DNA of 64,000 bases from Mercurialis annua (Eukaryota; Streptophyta; Magnoliopsida; Malpighiales; Euphorbiaceae), in assembly GCF_937616625.2 (NCBI RefSeq), contig NC_065573.1, positions 5,595,001-5,659,000 of the forward strand, read 5' to 3'. Both the position numbers and the translations under genes were made by a program. Below, piece by piece: positions 47,905 through 60,745 of this stretch. Below the pieces are notes generated by a model that did no database searches, had not been told where the DNA came from, and saw only the letters and a program-made list of their open reading frames with translations. Numbering within the stretch: position 1 is the stretch's first letter; each line of letters starts with the position of its first letter.

Positions 47905-49540
47905 ATCCAAACGTTTCCCATTTTTAGCAATTTAAGCCAAACGTTTACAAACGTTACGAAACAAATCCAAACGTTTCACCTTTTTAGCGATTTGAGCCAA
48001 ACGTTTGCAAACGTTACGAAACAAATCCAAACGTTTCACCTTTTTAGCGATTTAAGCAAAATGTTTGCAAACGTTACGAAACAAATCCAAACGTTTCACC
48101 TTTTTAGCGGTTTAAGCAAAACGTTTACAAAGGCTACGAAACAAATCCAAATGTTTCACATGTTTAGCGATTTAAGCCAAACATTTACACACGTTACGAA
48201 ATAATCCAAACGTTTATTACGTTACAGAAGAAATTCAATCGTTTCACATTTTTAGCGATTTAAGCAAAACGTTTACAAATGTTACGAAACAAAGCCAAAC
48301 AATTCACCTTTTTTGCGATTTAAGCCAAACGTTTACAAACGTTACGAAACAAATCCAAATGTTTCACCTTTTTAGCAATTTTAGCCAAACATTTACAAAC
48401 GTATCAAAAGAAATCCAAACGTTTCACCTTTTTAACAATTTATGCCAAATGTTTACAAACGTTAAGAAACAATTCCAAGCGTTTCACCTTTTTAGCAATT
48501 TAAGCCAAACCGAATATTTCATCTTTTTAGCAATTTAAGCCAAACGTTTACAAACGTTACGAAACAAATCCAAATGTTTCCCTTTTTTAGCGATTTAAGC
48601 CAAAAGTTTAAAACGTTACGAAACAAATCCAAACATTTCATCTTTTTAGCAATTTATGAGAAACGTTTACAAATGTTACGAAACAAATCCAAACGTTTCC
48701 CATTTTTACCAATTTAAGCCAAACGTTTACAAACATTACGAAACAAATCCAAACGTTTCACCTTTTTAGCGATATTAGCCAAATGTTTGCAAACGTTACG
48801 AAACAAATCCAAACGTTTCACCTTTTTAGCAATGTAAGCAAAACGTTTGCAAACGTTACGATACAAATCCAAATGTTTCACCTTTTTAGCAATTAAAGCA
48901 AAACGTTTACAAACGTTATGAAACAAATCCGAACGTTTCCCCTCTTTATCTATTTAAGCCACACGTTTCCAAACGCTACGAAACAAATCCAAATGTTTCA
49001 CGTTTTTAGCGATTTGAGCCAAACGTTTACAAACGTTACGAAATAAAACCAAACTTTTAAAATGTTACGAAACAAATCCAAACGTTTCACTTTTTTAGCG
49101 ATTTAAGCCAAACGTTTACAAACATTAAGAAATAATCCAAACGTTTCTAACGTTACAGAAGAAATTCAATCGTTTCACATTTTTAGCGATTTAAGCGAAA
49201 CGTTTACAAATGTTACGAAACAAATCCAAACGATTCACTAGCGATTTAAGCCAAACGTTTACAAATGTTACGAAACAAATCCAAATATTTCGCCTTTTTA
49301 GCAATTTTAGCCAAACATTTACAAACGTTATAAAAGAAATCCAAATGTTTCACCTTTTTAGCAATTCATGCCAAACGTTTACAAACGTTAAGAAAGAAAT
49401 CCAAGCGTTTCACCTTTTTAGCAATTTATGCCAAACTGTTACAAATGTTAAGAAGCAAATCCAAGTGTTTCACCATTTTAACAATTTAATCCAAACTTTA
49501 CGAAACAAATCCAAACGTTTCACCTTTTTAGCGATTTAAG
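47905..49540 (+). repeat. HOR-B-type satellite right of the LARD-like element
   Basis: Continues the unit interrupted at 37508. HOR-B markers lie at 48203 (TTTATTACG variant) and 49134, 931 bp apart. Removing the transposon leaves 784 bp between the 37026 and 48203 markers, so about 147 bp are missing; the gap is at about 48125, where GTTTACAAAGGCTACG joins two monomer types. The stretch matches 30180-31205, with indels. Confidence 0.85.
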
Positions 49541-51912
49541 CCAAACATTTACAAAAGTTACGAAACAAATCCAAGCGTTTCACCTTTTTAGCGATTTAAG
49601 CCAAACGTTTACAAACGTTGCGAAACAAAACCAAAAGCATAAAACGTTACGAAACAAATCCAGCCGTTTCACATTTTTAGCGATTTAAGCCAAACCTTTA
49701 CAAATGTTACGAAACAAAACCAAGCGTTTCACCTTTTTAGCAATTTAAGCCAAACGTTTACAAACGTTACAAAACAAATCCATGCGTTTCTCCTTTTTAG
49801 GAATTTAAGCCAAAAGTTTACAAACGTTACGAAACAAATCCAAGCGTTTCACCTTTTTAGCAATTTAAGACGAACGTTTACAAACGTTACGAAACAAATC
49901 CAACCGTTTCACCTTTTTAGCGATTTAAGCCAAATGTTTACAAATGTTACGAAACAAAACCAAACATTTCATCTTTTTAGCAATTTAAGCCGAACGTTTA
50001 CAAACGTTACAAAACAAATCCAAATGTTTCCCCATTTTAGCGATTTAAGCCAAAAGTTTTAAATGTTACAAAACAAATTTAAACATTTCACCATTTTAGC
50101 AATTTATGCCAAACGTTTACAAACGTTACGAAACAAATCCAAGCGTTTCACCTTTTTAACAATTTAAGCCAAACATTTACAAACGTTAAGAAACAAATCC
50201 AAGCGTTTCACCTTTTTAACAATTTAAGCCAAACGTTTACAAACGTTAGGAAACAATTCCAAATGTTTCCCCATTTTATCGATTTAAGCCAAAAGTTTAA
50301 AACGTTACGAAACAAATCCAAACATTTCACCATTTTAGCAATTTATGCCAAACGTTTACAAACGTTATGAAACAAATCCAAGCATTTCACCTTTTTAACA
50401 ATTTAAGCCAACGATTACAAATGTTAAGAATCAAATCCAAACGTTTCACCTTTCTAGGAATTTAAGCCAAAAGTTTACAAACGTTACGAAACAAATCCAT
50501 GTGTTTCACCTTTTTAGGAATTTAAGCCAAAAGTTTACAAACGTTACGAAACAAATCCAAGCGTTTTACCTTTTTAGCAATTTAAGCCAAACGTTTACAA
50601 ACGTTACGAAAGAAATCTAAACGTTTCACCGTTTTAGCGATTTAAGCCAAACGTTTACAAACGTTACGAAACAAAACCAAACATTTCATCTTTTTAGCAA
50701 TTTAAGCCAAACGTTTACAAACGTTACGAAACAAATCCAAATGTTTCCCCATTTTAGCGATTTAAGCCAAACGTTTAAAACATTACGAAACAAATCCAAA
50801 CATTTCACCTTTTTAGCAATTTATGCCAAACGTTTACAAACGTTACGAAACAAATCTAAGCGTTACACCTTTTTAACAATTTAAGCCAAACGTTTACAAA
50901 TGTTAAGAAACAAATCCAAACGTTTCCCCTTTTTAGAAATTTAAGCCAAACGTTTACAAACGTTACGAAACAAATCTAAATGTTTCCCCATTTTAGCAAT
51001 TTAAGCCAGAAGTTTAAAACGTTACGAAACAAATTCAAACATTTCACCTTTTTAGCAATTTATGCCAAATGGTTACAAACGTTACGAAAAAAATTCAAGC
51101 GTTACACCTTTTTAACAATTTAAGCCAAACATTTACAAACGTTATAAAACAAATCCAAGCGTTTCACCTTTATAACGATATAAGCAAAACGTTTACAAAC
51201 GTTACGAAACAAATCCAAACATTTCACCTTTTTAGCAATTTACGCCAAACGTTTACAAAGGTAATGAAACAAATCCAAATGTTTCACCTTTTTAGCAATT
51301 TAATCCAAACGTTTACAAACGTTACAAAACAAATCCAAGCGTTTCACATTTTTAGCGATTTAAGCCAAACCTTTAAAAATATTATGAAACAAAACCAAAC
51401 GTTTCACCATTTTAGCAATTTAAGCCAAATGTTTACAAACGTTACAAAACAAATCCAAGCGTTTCACCTTTTTAGGAATTTAAGCCAAAAGTTTACAGAC
51501 GTTACGAAACAAATCAAAGAGTTTCACCTTTTTAGCAATTTAAGCAAAATGTTTACAAACGTTACGAAACAAATCCAAACGTTTCACCTTTTTAGCAATT
51601 TAAGCCAAATGTTTACAAACGTTACGAAACAAATCCAAACGTTTCCCCTTTATAGCAATTTAAGTCAAACGTCTACAAACGTTACGAAAAAATCCAAACA
51701 TTTCAACTTTTTAGCAATTTAAGCCAAACGTTTACAAACGTTACAAAACAAATCCAAACGTTTAACCTTATTGGCAATTTAAGCCAAACTCTTACAAATG
51801 TTACGAAACAAATCCAAAAGTTTCCATTTAGGCCAAACAATTACAAATTTTATGAAACAAATCCAAACGTTTTCCCTTTTTAGCAATTTAAGCCAAACGT
51901 TTATAAACCTTA
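49541..51912 (+). repeat. Plus satellite, block X copy 2 with empty LTR site
   Basis: Near-identical to 31206-33164 plus 36123-36259. The site equivalent to the solo-LTR insertion reads TTGGCAATTTAAGCC at about 51772 without interruption. A 217-codon open frame at 51069-51722 parallels the one at 32449 and is again only in-phase monomers. Confidence 0.88.
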
Positions 51913-52015
51913 TGGCTTAAATTGCTAAAAACGTGAAACGTTTGGATTTGTTTCGTAAGGTTTTAAACATTTGGTTTTAAATGTTTGGATTTGTTTCGTA
52001 AGGTTTTAAACGTTT
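51913..52015 (-). repeat. Short inverted satellite patch 4
   Basis: Begins ATGGCTTAAATTGC after ATAAACCTT and ends GGTTTTAAACGTTTC before AATTTAAGTCAGACG. Same structure as patch 3. Confidence 0.85.
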
Positions 52016-52800
52016 CAATTTAAGTCAGACGTTTTTAAACGTTACGAAACAAAACCGAATATTTCATCTTTTTAGCAATTCAAGCCAAACGTTTACAAAC
52101 GTTACGAAACAAATCCAAATGTTTCCCCATTATAGCGATTTAAGCCAAAAGGTTAAAACGTTACGAAACAAATCCAAACATTTCATCTTTTTAGCAATTT
52201 ATGACAAACGTTTACAAACGTTACGAAACAAATCCAAACGTTTCCCATTTTTAGCAATTTAAGCCAAACGTTTACAAACGTTACGAAACAAATCCAAATA
52301 TTTCACCTTTATAGCGTTTTGAGCCCGTTTGCAAACGTTACGAAACAAATCCAAACGTTTCACCTTTTTAGCGATTTAAGCAAAACGTTTACAAACTTTA
52401 TGAAACAAATCCAAACGTTTCCCCTTTTTAGCGATTTAAGCCAAACGTTTCCAAACGCTACGAAACAAATCCAAATGTTTCACGTTTTTAGCGATTTAAG
52501 CCAAACGTTTACAAATGTTACGAAACAAAACCAAACGTTTAAAATGTTACGAAACAAATTCAAACATGTACACACGTTACGAAATAATCCAAACGTTTAT
52601 AACGTTACAGAAGAAATTCAATCGTTTCACATTTATAGCAATTTATGCCAAACGTTTACAAACGTTATTAAACAAATCCAAGCGTTTCATCTTTTTAACA
52701 ATTTAAGCCAACGATTACAAATGTTAAGAAACAAATGCAAACGTTTCACCTTTTTAGGAATTTAAGTCAAAAGTTTACTAACGTTACGAAACAAAACCAA
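52016..52800 (+). repeat. HOR-B-like satellite, shortened
   Basis: Follows 36364-37050 but with losses: GAGCCCGTTTGC at about 52320 lacks AAAC, and CAAACATGTACACACG at about 52560 joins two monomers. It then switches to block-X-type sequence (ACGATTACAAATG, 52710). Confidence 0.75.
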
Positions 52801-54840
52801 ACATTTCATCTTTTTAGCAATTTAAGCCAAAACGTTTATAAACGCTACGAAACAAATCCAAACGATTCACGTTTTTAGCGATTTAAGCCAAACGTTTACA
52901 AACGTTACGAAACAAAGCCAAACGTTTAAAATGTTACGAAACAAATTCAAACGTTTCACATTTTTAGCAATTTAAGCCAAACATTTACAAACGTTACGAA
53001 AGAAAACCAAGCGTTACAACTTCTTAGCAATTTAAGCCAAACGTTAACAAACATAACAAAACAAATGCAAGCGTTTCACCTTTTTAGCGATTTAAGCCAA
53101 ACGTTTACAAACGTTACAAAACAAATCCAAGCGTTTCATCTTTTTAGCAATTTATGCCAAACATTTACAAACATTACGAAACAAATCCAAACAATTCACC
53201 TTTTAGCGATTTAAGCCAACTGTTTACAAATGTTACGAAACAAATCCAAACGATTCAACTTTTTAGCGATTTAAGCCAAACGTTTACAAACGTTACGAAA
53301 CAAATCCAAACGTTTCACATTTTTAGTGATGTAAGCCAAACGTTTACAAATGTTACGAAATAATCCAAACGTTTATAACGTTACGAAAGAAATTCAATCG
53401 TTTCACATTTTTAGCGATTTAAGACAAACGAAAGAAATTCAATCGTCTCATATTTTTAGCGATTTAAGCCAAACGTTTACCAAGGTTACGAAACAAATCC
53501 AAACGATTCACCTTTTTAGCGATTTAAGCCAAACGTTTACAAACGTTACGAAACAAATCCAAATGTTTCGCATGTTTAGCAATTTAAGCCAAACATTTAC
53601 AAACCTTATAAAAGAAATCCAAACGTTTCACCTTTTTAGCAATATATGTCAAACGTTTACAAATGTTAAGAAACAAATCCAAGCGTTTCATCTTTTTAGC
53701 AATTTATGCCAAACGTTTACAAATGTTAAGAAACAAATCCAAGCGTTTCACCATTTTAGCAATTTAAGCCAAACTTTACGAAGCAAATCCAAACGTTTCA
53801 CCTTTTTAGCGATTTAAGCGAAACATTTACAAACGTTACGAAACAAATCAAAGCCTTTCACCTTTTTAGCGATTTAAGCCAAACGTTTACAAACGTTACG
53901 AAACAAAACCAAAAGTTTAAAACGTTACGAAACAAATCCAACCGTTTCACATTTTTAGCGATTTAAGCCAAACCTTTACAGATGTTACGAAACAAAACCA
54001 AACGTTTTACCTTTTTAGTAATTTAAGCCAAACGTTTACAAACGTTACAAAACAAATCCATGTGTTTCACCTTTTTAGGAATTTAAGCCAAAAGTTTACA
54101 AACATTACGAAAAAAATCCAAGTGTTTCACCATTTTAGCAATTTAAGCCAAACGTTTACAAACGTTACAAAACAAATCCAAACGTTTCAGCTTTTTATTG
54201 ATTTAAGCCAAACGTTTACAAACGTTACGAGACAAAACCAAACATTTCATCTTTTTAGCAATTTAAGCCAAACCTTTACAAACGTTACGAAACAAATCCA
54301 AGAGTTTCACCTTCAGAGCAATTTAAGCCAAACGTTTACAAACGTTACGAAACAAATTCAAGCGTTTCACCTTTTTAGAAATTTAAGACAAACGTTTACA
54401 AACGTTACGAAACTAATTCAAGCGTTTCACCTTTTTAACAATATAAGCCAAACGTTTACAAACGTTAAGAAACAAATCCAAGCGTTTCACCTTTTTAGCG
54501 ATTTAAGCAAAACATTTACAAACTCTACGAAACAAATCCAAACATTTAACCTTTTTAGCGATTTGCGTCAAACGTTTAAAAAGGTAATTAAACAAATCCA
54601 AATATTTCACCTTTTTAGCAATTTAAACCAAACGTTTACAAACGTTACAAAACAAATCCAAGCGTTTCACCTTTTTTCCAGTTTAAGCCAAACATTTACA
54701 AACATTACGAAACAAATCCAAGCGTTTCAACTTTTTAGCAATTTAAGCCAAACGTTTACAAACGTTATGAAACAAATCCAAACGTTTTCCTTTTTTAGAA
54801 ATTTAAGCCAAATGTTTAAAAACGTTACGAAACAAAACTA
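52801..54840 (+). repeat. Plus satellite, block Y copy 2
   Basis: Second copy of 23700-25700. It contains the longest apparent frame in the window, 54062-54841 (259 codons, thirteen monomers in phase). Shared markers with copy 1 are AGCCAAAACGTTTATAAACG (52828), ACCTTCAGAGC (54310) and GATTTGCG (54560). Confidence 0.8.
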
Positions 54841-57800
54841 AGCGTTTCACCTGTTTAGATTAAGCCAAACGTTTACAAACGATACAAAACAAATCCAAAC
54901 GTTCCACCTTTCTAGGGATTTAAGCCAAACGTTTACATACGGTACGAAATTAATCCAAACGTTTGGCCTTTTTAGCGAATTAAGCCAAACGTTTACATAC
55001 GCTATTAAAGAAATCCAAACGTTTGACCTTTTTAGCAATTTAAGCCAAATATTTATAAACTTTGCGAAACAAATCCAAACGTGTCACCTTTTTAGCAATT
55101 TAAGCCAAATGTTTGCAAACGTTACGAAACAAATCCAAACGTTTCACCATTTTAGCGATTTAAGCCAAACATTTACAAAGGTTTTGAAACAAATGCAAAT
55201 GTTTCACCTTTTTAGCAATTTAAGCCAAACGATTACAAACGTTACGAAACAAATCCAAGTGTTTCACCTTTTTAGCAACTTAAGCAAAACGTTTACAAAC
55301 ATTACAAAACAAATCCAAGCGTTTTACCTTCAGACCAATTTAAGCCAAACGTTTACAAACTTTTCGAAACAAATCCAAACGTTTCACCTTTTTAGCGATT
55401 TAGGCCAAACATTAACAAACGGTACGAAACAAATCCAAACGTTGAACCTTTTTAGCGATTTAAGCAAAACGTTTACAAACGTTACGAAACAAATCCAAAC
55501 GTTAAACCTTTTTAGCGATTTAAGCCAAACGTTTACAAACGTTACGAAACAAATCCAAACGTTTAATCGTTTTTGCGATATAAGCCAGACGTTTACAAAT
55601 GTTACGAAACAAATCCAAATGTTTCGCCTTTTTAGCAATTTAGGCCAAACGTTAACAAACGTTATAAAACAAATCCAAATGTTTCACCTTTTTAGCGATT
55701 TAAGACAAATGTTTACAAACGTTAAGAAAAAAAAAACCAAACGTTTAAAACGTTACGAAATAAATCCAAACGTTTCACATTTTTAGCTATTAAACCTTTA
55801 CAAATATTATGAAATAAAACCAAGCGTTTCAACTTTTCAGCAATTTAAGCCAAACGTTTACAAACGTTACGAAACAAATCCAAGCGTTTCACCTTTTTAG
55901 CAATTTAAGAAAAACGTTATAAACGTTCCGAAACAAATCCAACCGTTTCACCCTTTTAGGGATTTAAGCCAAAAGTTTGCAAACGTTACGAAACAAATCA
56001 AAACGTTTCACCTTTTTGGCGATTTAAGCAGAATGTTTACAAACGTTACAAAATAAATCCAAATATTTCATCTTTTAGCAATTTAAGTCAAACTTTTACA
56101 AACATTACGAAACAAATCCAAATTTTTCCCCAATTATGCAATTTTGCCAAACGTTTAAAACATTACGAAACAAATCCAAACATTTCACCTTTTTAGATAT
56201 TTATGCCAAACGTTTACAAACAATAAGAAACAAATGCAAACGTTTCCGCTTTTTTGCGATTTTGGCCAAACGTTTACAAACGTTACGAAACAAATCTAAA
56301 CGTTTCACCTTTTTAGCGATTTAAGCAAAACTTTTACAAAGGTAATGAAACTAATCCAAATATTTCACCTTTTTAGCAATTTTAGCCAAACGTTTACAAA
56401 CGTTACAAAACAAATCAAAGAGTTTCACCTTCTTAGCAATTTAAGCCAAACATTTACAAACGTAACGAAACAAATCCAAGCGTTTCACCTTTATAGCAAT
56501 TTAAGCCAAACGTTTACGAACGTTACGAAACAAATCCAAACGTTTCACCTTTTTAGCGATTTAAACCAAACGTTTACAAACGTTACAAAACAAATCCAAA
56601 CGTTTCACCTTTTTAGCGATTTAAGCCAAACATTTACAAACGTTACAAAACAAATCCAAATGTTTCACCTTTTTAGCGATTTAAGCCAAACGTTTACAAA
56701 CGTTATGAATCCAATTAAAACGTTTCATCTTTTTAGCGATTTCAGCCAAACGTTTACAAACATTACGAAACAAATCCAAATGTTTTGCCTTTTTATTAAT
56801 TTAAGCTAAACGTTAACAAACGTTACGAAACAAATCCAAACGTTTCACCTTTTTAGCGATTTAAGCCAAACATTTACAAGCGTTACGAAACAAAGCCAAA
56901 CGTTTAAAACGTTACGAAAAAAATCTAAACGTTTCACATTTTTAGCGATTTAAGCCAAACCTTTACAAACGTTACGAAAAAAAACCAAGCGTTTTACCTT
57001 TTTAGCAATTTAAGCCAAATATTTACATACGTTCAGAAGCAAATCCAAGAGTTTCACATTTTTAGGAATATATGCCAAACGTTTACAAACGTTCAAAAAA
57101 AAATCCAAGCGCTTCACATTTTTAGGAATTTAAGCCAAACGTTTACAAACGTTACGAAACAAATCCAAACGTTTTACTTTTTTATCGATTTAAGCCGAAC
57201 GTATACAAAAGTTACGAAACAAAACCAAACGTTTCACCTTTTTAACGATTTAAGCCAAACATTTACAAACGTTACGAAACAAATCCAAACGTTTCCCCTT
57301 TTTAGCGATTTATGCCAAACGTTTACAAACATACGAAACAAATCCAAACGTTTCCCCTTTTTAGGGATTGAAGCTAAAAGTTTACAAATGTTACGAAACA
57401 AATCGAAACGTTTCTTCTTTTTAACGATTCCATTAAAACGTTTACGAAGGATATGAAACAAATCCTAATGTTTAACCATTTTAGAAATTTAAGCCAAACG
57501 TTTACAAACGTTGCTAAACAAATCCAAGCGTTTCACCTTTTTAGCAATTTAAGCCAAACGTTTACAAACGTTACGAAATAAATTCAAGCGTTTCATCTTT
57601 TTAGCAATTTAAGCCAAAACGTTTAGAAACGTTACGAAACAAATCCAAGCATTTCACCTTTTTAGCAATTTAAGACAAACATTTACAAACGTTAAGAAAA
57701 AAATTCCAAGCGCTTCACCTTTTTAGCAATTTAAGCAAAACGTTTACAAACCATACGAAAAAAATCCAACCGTTTCACCTTTTTAGCAATTTAAGTCGAA

Positions 57801-60745
57801 CGTTTACCAACGTTACTAAACAAAACAAAACGTTTCACCTTTTTAGTGATTTTAAGCCAAAAGTTTACAAACATTACGAAAAAAATTCAAACGTTCCCAT
57901 TTTAGCAATTTAAGCAAAACGTTTAAAACGTTACGAAACAAATCCGAACGGTTCACATTTTTAGCAATTTTAGCCAAACGTTTACAAACGTAACGAAACA
58001 AAACCAAGTGTGTCACCTTTTTAGCAATTTAAGCCAAACGTTTACAATCGTTACGAAACAAATCCAAGTGTTTCACCTGTTTAGAAAATTAATCCAAACG
58101 TTTATAATTATTACCAAAAAAATCCAAGCGTTTCGCCTTTTTAGCAATTAAAGCCAAACGTTTACAAACGTTACGAAAAAAATCCAAGTGTTTCACCTTT
58201 TTAGCAATTTAAGAAAAATGTTTACAAAAGTTACGAAACAAATCCAAATGTTTCACCTTTTTCGCGATTTAAGCCTAACGTTTACCAACGTTACGAAATA
58301 AAACCAAATATTTCACCTTTTTAGCATTTTTAGCCAAACGTTTTCAAATGTTACGAAACAAATTCAAACGTTTCCCCATTTTAGAGATTTAAGCCAAATG
58401 TATAAAATGTTACGAAACAATCCAAATATTTCACCTTTTTAGAGATTTAAGCCAAACGTTTACAAAGGTTACGAAACAAATCCAAATGTTTCGCCTTTTA
58501 GCGATTTAAGCCAAATGTTTACAAACGTTACTAATCAGATCCAAACGTTTCACCTTTTTAGCAATTTAAGCCAAACGTTTACAAATGTTATGAAACAAAA
58601 CCAAGCGTTTCACATTTTTAGTAATTTAGGCCAAACGTTTACAAACATTACGAAACAAATCCAAATATTTCACCTTTTTAGCGATTTAAGCCAAACGTTT
58701 ACAAAGGTTACAAAACAAATCCAAATGTTTCGCCTTTTAGCGATTTAAGCAAAATGTTTACAAACGTTACGAAACAAGTCCTAACGTTTCACATTTTTAG
58801 CAATTTAAGCCAAACGTTTACAAATGTTACGAAACAAAACCAAGCGTTTCACCTTTTTAGTAATTTAAGCCAAACGTTTACAAACGTTACGAAACAAATC
58901 CAAATATTTCACCTTTTTAGCGATTTAGCCAAACGTTTACAAAGGTTACGAAACAAATCCAAATGTTTCGCCTTTTAGCTATTTAAGCCAAACGTTTACA
59001 AATATTACGAAAAAAATCCAAGTGTTTCACCTTTTTAGCAATTTAAGCAAAACGTTTAATAACGATACGAAAAAAATTCAAGCATTTCACCTTTTTAGCA
59101 ATTTAAACCAAACGTTTACAAACGTTACGAAACAAATCCAAGCATTTCACCTTTTTAGCAATTTAAGCCAAACTTTTACAAACGTTACGAAAAAATCCAA
59201 GCATTTCACCTTTTTAGCTATTTAAGAAACACGTTTACAAACGTTACGAACGAAATCCTAACGTTTCACCTATCTAGCGATTTAAGCCGAACGTTTACCA
59301 GTGTTACGAAACAAAACCAAATGTTTTAACTTTTTAGCGATTTTAGCCATACATTTACAAACGTTACGAAACAAATTCAAATGTTTCCCAATTTTAGCGA
59401 TTTAAACCAAACGTTTAAAATGTTACGAAACAAATCCAAATGTTTCACCTTTTTAGCGATTTAAGACAAACGTTTATAAACGTTACTAAATAAATATAAA
59501 CGTTTCATCTTTATAGCAATTAAATCCAAACATTTACAAACGCTACGAAACAAATCCAAACGTTTCCCATTTTTGGCAATGTAAGCCAAACGTTTACGAA
59601 CGTTACAAAACAAAACCAAGCATATCACCTTTTTAGCAATTTAAGCCAAACGTTTGCAAACATTACGAAACAAATCCAAGTGTTTCCACCTTTTGAGCAA
59701 TTTATGCCAAACGTTTAGAAACGTTATGAAGCAAATCCAAAAGTTTTACCATTTTAGCGATTTAAGTCAGACGTTTACAAACAGTACGAAACAAATCCAA
59801 ACGTTTCACCTTTTTCGCAATTTAAGCCAAACCTTTACAAATGTTACGAAACAAATCCAAGCGTTTCTACTTTTGAGCAATTTAAGCCAAACGTATAAAC
59901 ACGTTACGAAACAAATCAAAGCATTTCACCTTTTTAGCAATTTATGCCAAACGCTTACAAAAGTTACGAAACAAATCCAAACATTTCACCTGTTTAGCGA
60001 TCTAAGCCAAACGTTTACAAACGTATGAAACAAATCCAAACGTTTCACCTTTTTGTAATTTAAGCCCAACGTTTACAAATATTATGAAACAAATCCAAAA
60101 GTTTCACTTTTTTAGCGATATAAGCCAAACATTTAAAACGTTAAGAAACAAATTCAAATGTTTCACCTTTTTAGCGATTTAAGCCAAACGTTTACAAACG
60201 TTACTAAACAAATCCAAACGTTTCACCTTTGTAGCAATTAAATCCAAACGTTTCCCATTTTTAGCAAATTAAGCCAAACGTTTACAAACGTTACGAAACA
60301 AAATCAAGCGTATCACCTTTTTAGCAATTTAAGCCAAACGTTTACAAACGTTACGAAACAAATCCAAGCATTTCAACCTTTTTAGCAATTTAAGACAAAC
60401 GTTTAGAAACGTTATGAAACAAATCCAAATGTTTCACCTTTTTAGCGATTTAAGCCAAACGTTCACAAACAGTACGAAAATAATCCAAATGCTTCACCTT
60501 TTGAGTGATTTAAGCCAAGCGTTTATAATCGCTACGAAAAAAATCCAAACATTTCATGTTTTTAGCAATTTAAGACAAACGTTTACAAACGTTACGAAAC
60601 AAATCCAAGCGTTTCTCCTTTTTAGCAACTTAAGCCAAATGTATAAACACGTTACGAAACAAATGAAAGCGTTTCACCTTTTTAGTAATTTATGCCAAAT
60701 GTTTACAGAAGTTACGAAACAAATCCAAACGTTTCACCTTTTTAG
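54841..60745 (+). repeat. Plus satellite including blocks W and Z (copies)
   Basis: About 98 monomers. 55388-55885 is the partner of 484-975, and 60475-60745 of 965-1247 (block W). 57950-60060 is the partner of 62040-63930 (block Z, offset about 4.1 kb falling to 3.9 kb through monomer indels). A local triplication of three monomers with CCTTTTAGCG lies at about 58440-58980. No non-satellite DNA was seen. Confidence 0.85.

Noticed and set aside
54062..54841. Long open frames of a 20-residue repeat on both strands, taken as repeat-protein genes
   Set aside because: The frame follows from a 60-bp monomer with one stop-free frame per strand. Frames begin and end wherever a point change or indel creates or removes an ATG or stop, neighbouring units have different ends, and no non-repeat domain, splice signal or promoter is visible.
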